The notes under the pieces were generated by a model that made no database searches, was not told the origin of the DNA, and was given only the letters and a program-made list of their open reading frames with translations. The translations under genes were made by a program, and so were the position numbers. Positions 1-6,585 of a DNA stretch of 12,135 bases are shown here, one piece after another. The stretch comes from Planctomycetota bacterium (lineage in GTDB: Bacteria; Planctomycetota; MHYJ01; JACPRB01), in contig JAHFOZ010000120.1 of assembly GCA_023261405.1 (NCBI GenBank), forward strand, positions 1-12,135, written 5' to 3'. The first letter of the stretch is position 1, and each line of letters starts with the position of its first letter.

Positions 1-1
1 C

Positions 2-670
2 GAGCTGGCGGACGGCGGGACGATCTTCCTCGACGAGATCGGCGACCTGACGGCCGCCACGCAGGTGAAGCTCCTGCGCGTCCTGCAGGACCGGCAGTTC
101 GAGCGGCTGGGCGGGACCCAGACGCTGCGCGCGGACGTCCGCGTCCTGGCCGCCACGCACCGCGACCTGGAGGCCCTGGTGAGGGAGGGGAAGTTCCGCG
201 AGGACCTCTTCTACCGGATCAACGTGGTCCCGGTCCGCGTCCCCTCCCTGCGCGAGCGCCGCACGGACATCCCCGTCCTGGTCGAGCACTTCCTCAAGCG
301 CTACCGGCAGGAGCACGGGAAGCCCAGCGTAAAGATGGACGCGAAGGCAGTCGAGGCGCTCGCCGCGCACGATTGGCGCGGCAACGTGCGCGAGCTCCAG
401 AACGTGGTGGAGCGGCTCGTGGTGCTGAACCAGGCGGGATTGATCCTCGAGCAGGACGTGAGGCCCTGCCTGGCAGGCTCGCTCTCCTCCCCGGGTACGG
501 CCGCGGCCGCGGGCCCGGTGGCGCTCGGCGCCTCGGTGGCCGACGCGGAGAAGTCCGCGATCGTCGGCGCGCTCAAAGCCTCGGGCGGGAACCGGACGCA
601 CGCGGCGAAGGCGCTGGGCGTCTCGCGCCGCACCCTCCACAACAAGCTGCGCGAGTACGCGATCGAGTAG
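2..670 (+). CDS. Sigma-54-dependent transcriptional activator (NtrC family), C-terminal part
   Basis: The gene is cut by the window edge; 222 residues remain. They begin at the Walker B segment of an AAA+ domain ([12 protein letters not shown]). Next come the sensor I stretch ([10 protein letters not shown]), the arginine-finger region ([11 protein letters not shown]) and the sensor II motif (WRGNVREL). A linker rich in Ala, Gly and Pro leads to a Fis-type helix-turn-helix at the end (about residues 183-222, with [20 protein letters not shown]). Proteins of this family hydrolyse ATP to remodel sigma-54 RNA polymerase at enhancer-dependent promoters. The N-terminal receiver, PAS or GAF domain that would identify the signal lies outside the window, so its stimulus and targets are unknown. 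The conserved GAFTGA loop is also upstream of the visible part. The family call is very secure. Nothing links it functionally to the arginine cluster. Confidence 0.96.
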   Translation, partial: ELADGGTIFLDEIGDLTAATQVKLLRVLQDRQFERLGGTQTLRADVRVLAATHRDLEALVREGKFREDLFYRINVVPVRVPSLRERRTDIPVLVEHFLKRYRQEHGKPSVKMDAKAVEALAAHDWRGNVRELQNVVERLVVLNQAGLILEQDVRPCLAGSLSSPGTAAAAGPVALGASVADAEKSAIVGALKASGGNRTHAAKALGVSRRTLHNKLREYAIE

Positions 671-699
671 GGCGGCGGCGGGCGCCTGGATGCTGCAAA

Positions 700-750
700 G
701 GGGTGCGAAGGGAGGGACGAGGAGGTGACCCCTTCGGTTCGCTTCACCCC
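700..750. other. Two-part inverted repeat in the 671-820 gap
   Basis: GGGGTG (700-705) can pair with CACCCC (745-750), and inside it CGAAGGG (706-712) pairs exactly with CCCTTCG (730-736). This leaves a 17-nt purine-rich loop and an 8-nt one-sided internal loop. It lies just after the stop of the sigma-54 activator gene and may be a transcript end structure, but no T-run follows on the plus strand, so it is not a classical intrinsic terminator. The rest of 671-820 shows no gene; its GC content drops towards 820. Confidence 0.3.
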
Positions 751-820
751 CGATTGAAGTACCTGTCCGCCGCAAATCCTTCTTGAATTTTCACGGCCAA
801 CCGGGGAAACTCTCTGCCCT

Positions 821-970
821 ATGCATATGCCCTGTCTGAAGTGCGGCAAGCCTGCGGACCTCCACGAGACGCGGCCGGACAAGATCCGCGTCTTCAAGTG
901 CCGGAACAAGCAGTGCAAAGAGGTCTTCACGCAGCCGCCCTTCGAGCCCCAGCCCAAGACCTGGCGGTAG
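821..970 (+). CDS. Small zinc-ribbon protein, 49 aa
   Basis: This is a short reading frame of 49 residues. Cys5-x2-Cys8 is followed 19 residues later by Cys27-x4-Cys32, which is a plausible four-Cys zinc ribbon. The tail is Pro-rich (QPPFEPQPKTWR). The opening MHMPCLKCGKP resembles the many stand-alone bacterial zinc-ribbon proteins, for which no function is established. The start may be 821 or the second ATG at 827; only a weak, distant GGGGAA (803-806 region) stands in for a ribosome site. The frame is not open far upstream with another start. It precedes a second small protein by 97 bp that contain nothing recognisable. It is not LysW, because the acidic body and the EDWGE end are missing. 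Real-gene status rests on the Cys pattern alone. Confidence 0.6.
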   Translation: MHMPCLKCGKPADLHETRPDKIRVFKCRNKQCKEVFTQPPFEPQPKTWR

Positions 971-1067
971 CCCGCCGCCCGGGCCGTACTTCCGGTCCGC
1001 GCTCATACTCCGTCCCTAGGAAGGGGTGGGGCGGCCGGGGGAGGACCCGCGCCTTGAAAGGAGCCCG

Positions 1068-1343
1068 ATGATGAGCGCCCCCCACGAGGCGGAGGTCGCG
1101 GCCTCCCGGGATAAACTCGGTCTCCAGGCCGACCAGCTGAAGGCGCTCCGCGCCTTCCTTGACGGGCGCACGTTCGGCATCACCATCACCTGCGACCATA
1201 CCCACGGGCGGACCGAGGAATGGGCCGGGCGCATGGGCGTCGACATGGAAGCCCTGGTCGAGGGGCTCAAGGCCCTCGGGGGCACCTGCGACTGCAAGGT
1301 CCTCGCCCAGGTCACCCCCGACCGCTTCGGCTGGCCCGCCTGA
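1068..1343 (+). CDS. DUF2695-like small protein, 91 aa
   Basis: The start is fixed by a good AAAGGAG (1057-1063) ahead of ATG 1068; a second ATG at 1071 is equally possible. The protein carries the pattern TCDHTHGRTEEW (residues 41-52) and GGTCDCKVLAQV (71-82). This matches what I recall of the DUF2695 family: a Cys-x-His pair, a predicted helical segment, then a Cys-Asp-Cys turn. Cys42, His44, Cys74 and Cys76 could bind one metal ion, but that is inferred. The N-terminal 35 residues look like a charged helix. No signal peptide or membrane segment is present, so it should be cytosolic. Function is unknown. It sits 184 bp upstream of argR with its own ribosome site and no obvious tie to arginine synthesis. 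Confidence 0.8.
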   Translation: MMSAPHEAEVAASRDKLGLQADQLKALRAFLDGRTFGITITCDHTHGRTEEWAGRMGVDMEALVEGLKALGGTCDCKVLAQVTPDRFGWPA

Positions 1344-1443
1344 CAACTGCGGTCGAACCCTTACTCAAGGGAACCCGGGGACCGGGACGGATGTTGCGCC
1401 AGGGTCACCCGGGACGCCGGGGCGGGGAGGCCGGCCACCCCTC

Positions 1444-1471
1444 CATTCTCGATTCTTCATTCTCCATTCCT
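1444..1471 (+). repeat. Heptanucleotide tandem repeat, four imperfect copies
   Basis: Four consecutive 7-bp units read CATTCTC, GATTCTT, CATTCTC and CATTCCT, with ATTC at 1445, 1452, 1459 and 1466, so the phase is exactly seven. A fifth ATTC (1477) follows out of phase in a pyrimidine-only stretch ending at about 1487. The tract lies immediately upstream of the argR promoter, in otherwise uncharacterised gap sequence (1344-1440 is GC-rich with only weak hairpins). Confidence 0.75.
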
Positions 1472-1487
1472 TTCCCATTCTTTTCCC

Positions 1488-1515
1488 TTGACCTGTCTGC
1501 ATAAATGTGTAGTCT
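1488..1515 (+). promoter_or_regulatory. Putative sigma-70-type promoter of the arginine cluster
   Basis: TTGACC (1488-1493) is separated by 16 bp from TAGTCT (1510-1515). The -35 box matches five of six consensus bases, the -10 box only three. It lies in the most AT-rich stretch of the region, directly before argR. A start near 1522 would give a 5' leader of only about six bases before ATG 1528. The -10 box lies within the repeated TGCAT operator region. Confidence 0.5.
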
Positions 1516-1534
1516 AACTGCATATTTATGAGCC
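1496..1534 (+). promoter_or_regulatory. Tandem ARG-box-like operator for ArgR
   Basis: TGCATAAATG begins at 1498 and TGCATATTTATG at 1519, so the two copies lie exactly 21 bp apart. Tandem ARG boxes in well-studied bacteria are 18-bp elements with 3 bp between them, which is the same 21-bp phase. The half-site TGCAT differs by one base from the enterobacterial TGAAT. In addition CATAAAT (1500-1506) and ATTTATG (1524-1530) form an exact inverted repeat. The pair covers the presumed -10 box and the argR start codon, as expected for autorepression. The right halves of the boxes match poorly, so binding is inferred. Confidence 0.55.
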
Positions 1535-2001
1535 TCAAGACGGAGCGCCAGAAGGCCATCCTCGCGGTGGTCGCGAAGCAGCTCGTGGCGACGCAGGGGG
1601 AGCTCAAGGAGCTCCTCCACGCGCGCGGGGTCGAGGCGGACCAGGCCACGCTCTCGCGCGACATCCGCGAACTGGGGCTCGTCAAGGCGAGCGGGGACGG
1701 CGTTCACTCGCGCTACGCGCCCCTGGAGGCGGTGGCGCCGCCCGTGCAGCCCAAGGCGGGCGCCATCCTCGCCCGCCTCGTCCACGGCGTGGAGGCCTCC
1801 GGGAACCTCCTCGTGCTGAAGACCGACCCGGGCGAGGCGAACCCCGTGGGCCTCGCGCTCGACCGCATGGGCTGGCGGGAAGTGGCGGGCACCGTGGCGG
1901 GCGACGACACGCTCCTCGTCGTCGTCCGCGAGGGTGCCTCGGCAAAGCGCCTGGGGCGCAGGATCATGGACCTCAAGAACCGGAAGAAGGACACGGCATG
2001 A
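1528..2001 (+). CDS. argR: Arginine repressor ArgR/AhrC
   Basis: The 157-residue protein has the family's usual length. The N-terminal winged helix-turn-helix (about 1-70) contains the family signature QATLSRDIRELGLVK (39-53). The C-terminal domain (about 76-150) keeps GTVAGDDTLLVV (121-132), whose paired Asp residues bind the arginine corepressor in ArgR hexamers. The segment usually reading PGTAQ is PGEAN here, a mild departure near the trimer interface. With arginine bound, ArgR represses biosynthetic genes by binding ARG boxes; a candidate pair overlaps its own start. ATG 1528 is the only start that preserves the normal N-terminus, yet no Shine-Dalgarno sequence precedes it. It is the first gene of the cluster and overlaps argG by ATGA (1998-2001), so repressor and enzymes appear to be co-transcribed. 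Confidence 0.95.
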   Translation: MSLKTERQKAILAVVAKQLVATQGELKELLHARGVEADQATLSRDIRELGLVKASGDGVHSRYAPLEAVAPPVQPKAGAILARLVHGVEASGNLLVLKTDPGEANPVGLALDRMGWREVAGTVAGDDTLLVVVREGASAKRLGRRIMDLKNRKKDTA

Positions 2002-3197
2002 CGAAGAAGATCGTTCTGGCGTACTCGGGCGGATTGGACACCTCCGTCAACCTCAAGTGGCTCCAGGAAGTCTACAAGGTGCCCGTCGTCGCCTTTGTGG
2101 CCGACCTCGGCCAGGGCGAGGACATCGGCGCCATCTCCCGCAAGGCCACGAAGACCGGCGCGTCCAAGGTCCACGTGGCGGACCTGCGGGACGAGTTCGT
2201 CCGGGACTACGTCTACCTGGCCCTCAAGGCCAACGCCATCTACGAGGGCGCCTACCTGATGGGCACCTCCATTGCGCGGCCCATCATCGCGAAGTACCAG
2301 ATCCGGGTCGCGAAGGCCGAGGGCGCCGACGCCGTCGCCCACGGGGCCACCGGCAAAGGCAACGACCAGGTCCGCTTCGAGCTCGCCTGCAAGGCCCTGG
2401 CCCCCGAGCTCGAGATCATCGCCCCCTGGCGGATCTGGGATTTCAAGGGACGCAACGACCTCTTCGACTACGCCGAAAAGCACGGCATCGAGCTCCCCGT
2501 CAGCAAGGACAAGCCCTACTCGATGGACGCCAACCTCATGCACATCAGCTACGAGGGCGGCATCCTCGAGGACCCCTGGAACGAGCCGGCCAGGGACATG
2601 TTCCTCATGACGAAGGATCCCTCCGAGGCCCCGGACAAGCCCGAGTACGTCGAGGTCGAGTTCGCCGACGGCGTCCCCACCGCGATCAACCGGGAGCCCC
2701 TCGCGCCCGCGAAGCTCCTCGCCGCGCTCAACGAGACCGCCGGCCGGCACGGCGTGGGCCGCGTGGACGTGGTCGAGAACCGCTTCATCGGCATGAAGTC
2801 GCGCGGCGTCTACGAGACCCCCGGGGTCACCGTCCTCCACCTCGCCCACCGGGCCGTGGAGTCGCTCACCATGGACCGCGAGGTCATGCACCTCCGCGAC
2901 GGCCTGATCCCCAAGTTCTCCGAGCTCATCTACAACGGCTTCTGGTTCTCGCCGGAGATGAACGTCATGCGCGCGTTCATCGAGGAGACCCAGAAGGGCG
3001 TGAACGGCACCGCGCGGATCAAGCTCTTCAAGGGCCAGGCCTCGGTCGCCGGCCGGAAGAGCCCCAACTCGCTCTACAACCCGGAGATCGCCAGCTTCGA
3101 GACCTTCGCCACCTACAACTCCAAGGACGCGGAAGGGTTCATCCGCATGAACGGCCTCCGGCTCACCCTGAACAAGAGCCTCCGGCGGGGGCTGTAG
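1998..3197 (+). CDS. argG: Argininosuccinate synthase
   Basis: This enzyme joins citrulline and aspartate using ATP, giving argininosuccinate, AMP and pyrophosphate. The 399 residues match the standard bacterial length. The N-terminal PP-loop AYSGGLDTS (8-16) binds ATP, and GATGKGNDQVRFE (116-128) is the second family signature. Further conserved pieces are YSMDANLMHISYEGG (near 174-188) and the Lys-rich tail around KGQASVAGRKSPNSLY. The start ATG 1998 overlaps the argR stop (ATGA) and has AAGGA at 1987-1991. The argH start follows the argG stop with three bases between, so translation is probably coupled on both sides. The protein is complete with no odd residue noticed, and is cytosolic. 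Confidence 0.98.
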   Translation: MTKKIVLAYSGGLDTSVNLKWLQEVYKVPVVAFVADLGQGEDIGAISRKATKTGASKVHVADLRDEFVRDYVYLALKANAIYEGAYLMGTSIARPIIAKYQIRVAKAEGADAVAHGATGKGNDQVRFELACKALAPELEIIAPWRIWDFKGRNDLFDYAEKHGIELPVSKDKPYSMDANLMHISYEGGILEDPWNEPARDMFLMTKDPSEAPDKPEYVEVEFADGVPTAINREPLAPAKLLAALNETAGRHGVGRVDVVENRFIGMKSRGVYETPGVTVLHLAHRAVESLTMDREVMHLRDGLIPKFSELIYNGFWFSPEMNVMRAFIEETQKGVNGTARIKLFKGQASVAGRKSPNSLYNPEIASFETFATYNSKDAEGFIRMNGLRLTLNKSLRRGL

Positions 3198-3200
3198 ACG

Positions 3201-4574
3201 ATGTCCGAGCTCATCCGGGAACGCTTCAGCAGGCCGGCCGACGAGTTCGCCGCGAAGTTCGTGGCGTCCGTGGACGCGGACCGCCAGATCGTCGCGCACG
3301 ACATCCGCGGCTCCATCGCCCACGCGACCATGCTCGCCAAGCAGGGGCTCATCACCGCCGCGGAGCGGGACTCCATCGTCCGCGGCCTCGAACAGATCCT
3401 CAAGGAGTGGGAGGCCGGGACCTTCCGCCTCGACGTGGCGAACGAGGACGTCCACATGAACGTGGAGAAGCGCCTGGGCGAACTCTCCGGAAAGGATGCC
3501 GCCCGCCTCCACACCGCCCGGAGCCGGAACGACCAGGTCGCGCTCGACCTCCGCCTCTGGACCCTCGAGACCGGCCGGGAGATCGTCAAGGCCGTCGGCG
3601 CCGCCTGCGGGTCGCTCGCCCGGCGGGCCCGGGAGCACGCCCGGACCCTGTTCCCCGGGATCACCCACCTCCAGCACGCGCAACCGGTGGTCTTCGGGCA
3701 CGTCCTCCTCGCCTACTACGACCGGCTCGTCCGCGACGCCGGGCGCTTCGAGGACGCCCTCCGGCGGGCGGACGTCTCGCCGTTGGGCGCCTGCGCCATG
3801 GCCGGCACCTCCCTCCCCATCGAGCCCGCGCAGACGGCCCGGGCGCTCGGCCTCGGGGGAACCTTCACCAATTCCATCGACGCCGTGAGCGACCGCGACT
3901 TCGCCTGCGAGTTCGTCTCCGCCTGCGCGATCCTCGCCGCCCACCTCTCCCAGATGGCGGAGGACATGATCTACTGGTCCACGCCCGAGTTCGGGTTCAT
4001 CGAGCTTCCCGACGAGCTCTGCACGAGCTCCTCCATCATGCCCCAGAAGAAGAACCCGGACATGGTCGAGCTCGTCCGCGGGAAGGCCGCCGGCGTCGTG
4101 GGGAACCTCGTGAACCTCCTGGGGACGATCAAGGCCCTCCCCATCGGCTACAACCGCGACCTGCAGGAGACCAAGCCCCCCGTCTTCGACGCGGCCCAGA
4201 CCGTCCGCCTCTCGCTCCGCGCCATGACCCTCGCGGTGGACGGCATGAAGGTCCGCGCCCCCCGCATGCTCGAATGCGCGAGCGACCCGCAGATGCTCGC
4301 CACCGATCTCGCCGAGTACCTCGTCACGAAGAATGTCCCCTTCCGGGACGCCCACGGCGCCGTCGCGCGGCTCATGCGGGTCTGCGCCGAACGCGGACGT
4401 TCCCCCGTCGAGATGACCCTGAAGGAGCTGCGCGGGTATTCCCCGGCCTTCGGGAAGGACGTCCACGCGCTCCTCACCCCGCAGGCCTCGGTCGCGTCGC
4501 GGCGCTCCCCCGGGGGCACCGCGCCCGACCTCGTGGAGAAGAGGGCCAGGTCCCTGGCGAAAGGATCGTCATGA
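3201..4574 (+). CDS. argH: Argininosuccinate lyase
   Basis: This enzyme splits argininosuccinate into arginine and fumarate, the last step of the pathway. The 457-residue protein belongs to the fumarase/aspartase superfamily. Visible motifs are TARSRNDQVALDLRLW (105-120), the histidine-containing THLQHAQPVVFGH (155-167) and the signature loop SSSIMPQKKNPD (276-287), where the serine cluster supplies the catalytic base. The residue before the usual SS pair is Ser instead of Gly. The C-terminus keeps the GGTAPDLV segment. It has no fused N-acetyltransferase domain, unlike the ArgH-ArgA fusions of some gammaproteobacteria. This matters because no separate N-acylglutamate synthase is recognisable in the cluster. 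The stop overlaps the next start (ATGA, 4571-4574). Confidence 0.97.
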   Translation: MSELIRERFSRPADEFAAKFVASVDADRQIVAHDIRGSIAHATMLAKQGLITAAERDSIVRGLEQILKEWEAGTFRLDVANEDVHMNVEKRLGELSGKDAARLHTARSRNDQVALDLRLWTLETGREIVKAVGAACGSLARRAREHARTLFPGITHLQHAQPVVFGHVLLAYYDRLVRDAGRFEDALRRADVSPLGACAMAGTSLPIEPAQTARALGLGGTFTNSIDAVSDRDFACEFVSACAILAAHLSQMAEDMIYWSTPEFGFIELPDELCTSSSIMPQKKNPDMVELVRGKAAGVVGNLVNLLGTIKALPIGYNRDLQETKPPVFDAAQTVRLSLRAMTLAVDGMKVRAPRMLECASDPQMLATDLAEYLVTKNVPFRDAHGAVARLMRVCAERGRSPVEMTLKELRGYSPAFGKDVHALLTPQASVASRRSPGGTAPDLVEKRARSLAKGSS

Positions 4575-5569
4575 AACTCACCGTGGATCGCTTCGCGTCC
4601 GTCACGGCGCCGCTCGCGCTCTCCGGGCCCGTCGACGTCCAGAAGCAGGCCTCGACCGAGGTCGGCCAGGTGGTCGTCGTCCGCACCCTCACGGAGAACC
4701 CGTTCTACCCGGAGCTCGAGCTCGTCTCCGGCGAGCGCGTGACCCTCCGCAGGGGCGACGTCCTCGCCGGCGTCCTGGGCAGCCGCCAGGCGCTCCGCGG
4801 CTTCGTGGGCTACGCCCCCTACCGGCTCTCGGCCGGCGACACGCTCCACATCCTGAACCTCGGGGGGGTCATCGGACGCTTCGTCGGCGGCCACAAGGAC
4901 CTGGGCGAGCCCATCCGGGTCGAGGTGCTCGGCATCTCGAAGAGGAACCTGCGCGACGCCGCCCTCCCCCGGGTCGACGTCCTCGGCGAGGCGCGGCCGA
5001 TCATCCTGGTGGCCGGCTCCTGCATGAGCACGGGGAAGACCGCCACGACCGAGGAGATCATCAAGGGGCTCACCCGGCAGGGCCGCAAGGTCGGCGCCGC
5101 CAAGATCACCGGCGTGGGCTGCCTCAAGGACACGATCCGGATGAAAAACGCCGGCGCCGTGAAGACCCTGAGCTTCCTCGACTGCGGCGTGCCCTCCACC
5201 GTCGACACCGGCGACGTGGCCGGGATCGCGCGGTCCATCCTCGCGCAGATGATGGACGTGGACGTCGTGGTCATGGAGCTCGGCGACGGCATCCTCGGCC
5301 ACTACAACGTGGAGAGCTTCTTCGACGACCGGGCCCTCATGAGCCACATCGACGCGGTGGTCTTCTGCGCGAGCGACCTCACCGCCGCCTGGGGCGGGAG
5401 AGAGATCCTCGCCCGGCACGGCGTCGCCGTCACCGTGGTGTGCGGGCCCGCCACCGACACCGAGGCGGGCGTCTCGTATCTCGAGAAGACCCTGGGCGTC
5501 GCCGCGGCGAACTCGCTGACCGACCCCGCGAAGCTCCTGGGCATCCTCGCGCCCGCGGTGCATGCGTGA
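4571..5569 (+). CDS. BioD/DUF1611-like P-loop protein of unknown function in the arginine cluster ('X')
   Basis: I do not recognise this 332-residue protein as any known arginine enzyme. The first 125 residues or so look beta-rich and include RRGDVLAGVLGSRQALRGF. A P-loop domain follows from about 144 on. Its Walker A is GSCMSTGKT (149-157), with five residues between the glycines. That spacing is typical of dethiobiotin synthetase, CobB/CobQ and DUF1611 proteins. Downstream are a KITGVG segment (178-183), DCGVPSTVDTG (204-214) and VMELGDG (234-240), placed like the metal-binding Glu region of BioD. No signal peptide or membrane helix is seen. AAAGGA (4560-4565) precedes ATG 4571. It overlaps argH by ATGA and argC by GTGA, so it is built into the operon. 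Some DUF1611 proteins are reported to N-acetylate D-glutamate, so an N-acylglutamate-forming role is conceivable, but it is only an inference. Confidence 0.85.
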   Translation: MKLTVDRFASVTAPLALSGPVDVQKQASTEVGQVVVVRTLTENPFYPELELVSGERVTLRRGDVLAGVLGSRQALRGFVGYAPYRLSAGDTLHILNLGGVIGRFVGGHKDLGEPIRVEVLGISKRNLRDAALPRVDVLGEARPIILVAGSCMSTGKTATTEEIIKGLTRQGRKVGAAKITGVGCLKDTIRMKNAGAVKTLSFLDCGVPSTVDTGDVAGIARSILAQMMDVDVVVMELGDGILGHYNVESFFDDRALMSHIDAVVFCASDLTAAWGGREILARHGVAVTVVCGPATDTEAGVSYLEKTLGVAAANSLTDPAKLLGILAPAVHA

Positions 5570-6549
5570 AGAAGGTGCGCGTCGTCGTGATCGGCGCCTC
5601 GGGCTACATCGGGGGCGAGGCGGTGCGGCTCCTCCTGGGCCACCCGGAGGTGGATCTCGTCGCGGTCACCGCGAACGAGAACGCCGGGAGGCGCCTCGAC
5701 GAGGTGCAGCCGAACCTGCGCGGATACTCCGACCTCGTGTACTCGAAGGAGTGGCCTGAGGCGGACGCCTACGTCCTCTCGCTTCCCCACGGCGGCGCGA
5801 TGGAGGTGGTTCCGAAGCTCAAGGGCAAGGTCGTGGACCTCTCGGGGGATTTCAGGCTCAAGGACCCGGCCGTCTTCGAGAGGTACTACAAGACGCCCCA
5901 CAAGGCGCCGGAACTCCTCAAGCAGTTCGCGACCGGCATCCCCGAAATCAACCGGGGCCGGATCCGGGAGTCCCGGCTCGTGGCGGCGGGCGGCTGCTTC
6001 GCGAGCGCGGCGATCCTTTCGCTCCACCCCCTCCGGGAACTCGCCGCCGGCCGGGTGATCGTGGACGGTAAGACAGGCTCGTCGGGCTCCGGCAGCAAGC
6101 CGGGAGAGAAGACCCACCACCCGTTCCGCTCCACCAGCTTCTTCGCCTACGAGACCTTCCACCACCGGCACACGCCCGAGATCGAACAGGCCTCGGGACT
6201 CGAGGTCCTCTTCCAGCCCCACTCCACGCCGCTCGTGCGGGGCGTCTTCACCACGAGCTACGTCCCGCTCAAGAGGGCGATGACGGACGACGAGGTACTC
6301 GCCCTCTTCCGGCAGGCCTACGGGAACGACCGCTTCGTCCGGCTCTGCAAGGGCACGGCGAACGTCAACCACGTGAAGGGCTCGAACTTCATCGACCTCG
6401 GCGTGGCCGCGCACGGGACCACGGCGATCGTCTTCGCGGCCATCGACAACCTGGTCAAGGGCGGCGCGGGCCAGGGCGTCCAGTGTCTCAACCTCATGTT
6501 CGGCCTCCCCGAGGAGGCGGGCCTCCTCGCGCCCCCCGCCCAACCCTGA
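5566..6549 (+). CDS. argC: N-acyl-gamma-glutamyl-phosphate reductase (ArgC family)
   Basis: This NADPH enzyme reduces N-acylglutamyl phosphate to the semialdehyde. The start is GTG 5566, overlapping the X stop (GTGA); upstream in-frame starts would add a junk Arg-rich leader and overlap X deeply. The 327 residues open with the Rossmann motif VVVIGASGYIGGEAVRLL (6-23). DLSGDFRLKD (91-100) follows, then the catalytic Cys144 in AGGCFASA and HRHTPEIEQ (201-209), which carries the general-base His. DNLVKGGAGQ near the C-terminus is classical. The Cys loop is not the usual PGCYPT of ArgC, and KTHHPFRST (182-190) resembles the HHPER of LysW-dependent LysY/ArgC enzymes. There is no LysW or LysX gene here, so I keep ArgC. 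The acyl group (acetyl or succinyl) cannot be read from the sequence. Confidence 0.93.
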   Translation: MKKVRVVVIGASGYIGGEAVRLLLGHPEVDLVAVTANENAGRRLDEVQPNLRGYSDLVYSKEWPEADAYVLSLPHGGAMEVVPKLKGKVVDLSGDFRLKDPAVFERYYKTPHKAPELLKQFATGIPEINRGRIRESRLVAAGGCFASAAILSLHPLRELAAGRVIVDGKTGSSGSGSKPGEKTHHPFRSTSFFAYETFHHRHTPEIEQASGLEVLFQPHSTPLVRGVFTTSYVPLKRAMTDDEVLALFRQAYGNDRFVRLCKGTANVNHVKGSNFIDLGVAAHGTTAIVFAAIDNLVKGGAGQGVQCLNLMFGLPEEAGLLAPPAQP

Positions 6550-6556
6550 CGAAGCC

Positions 6557-6585
6557 TTGATAAACTAAACCGTTTACTTTATCAT
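6557..6585 (+). promoter_or_regulatory. 27-bp interrupted palindrome with embedded promoter-like boxes before argD
   Basis: TGATAAA (6558-6564) mirrors TTTATCA (6578-6584), and between them TAAAC-C-GTTTA (6566-6576) is also symmetric, so all but three of 27 bases pair. The same sequence contains TTGATA (6557-6562), 17 bp, then TATCAT (6580-6585), each five of six to consensus. It is an AT-rich island in very GC-rich DNA and ends one base before ATG 6586. It could be a repressor operator, an internal promoter or an RNA hairpin covering the start site. Confidence 0.6.

Noticed and set aside
301..957. Minus-strand frame over the end of the activator gene and the zinc-ribbon gene
   Set aside because: Composition is Ser/Arg/Pro-rich with no family features; the plus-strand proteins explain the DNA.
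821..970. LysW-like amino-group carrier protein
   Set aside because: It lacks the acidic body and EDWGE C-terminus of LysW, and no LysX ligase is adjacent.
1344..1440. Terminator after the DUF2695 gene
   Set aside because: Only a 5-bp CCCGG/CCGGG hairpin without a T-run is present.
1713..4466. A 917-codon minus-strand open frame antisense to argR, argG and argH
   Set aside because: Its product is low-complexity (Gly, Val, Glu, Asp, Leu) with no motif, and it mirrors three clear genes; long antisense frames are expected at this GC content.
1934..4570. A plus-strand frame running through argG and argH into X
   Set aside because: The part before 4571 is Arg/Pro/Gly-rich frame-shifted reading of argG and argH; only the portion from ATG 4571 has protein-like composition and motifs.
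5440..5565. Upstream extension of argC to an earlier start
   Set aside because: It adds an Arg-rich leader read out of frame from X; GTG 5566 gives the normal Rossmann start and a coupling overlap.
6557..6585. ARG box before argD
   Set aside because: The arms share only ATAAA/TTTAT with the argR operator, lack TGCAT or TGAAT, and have a different arm spacing, so it is reported as a separate palindrome.
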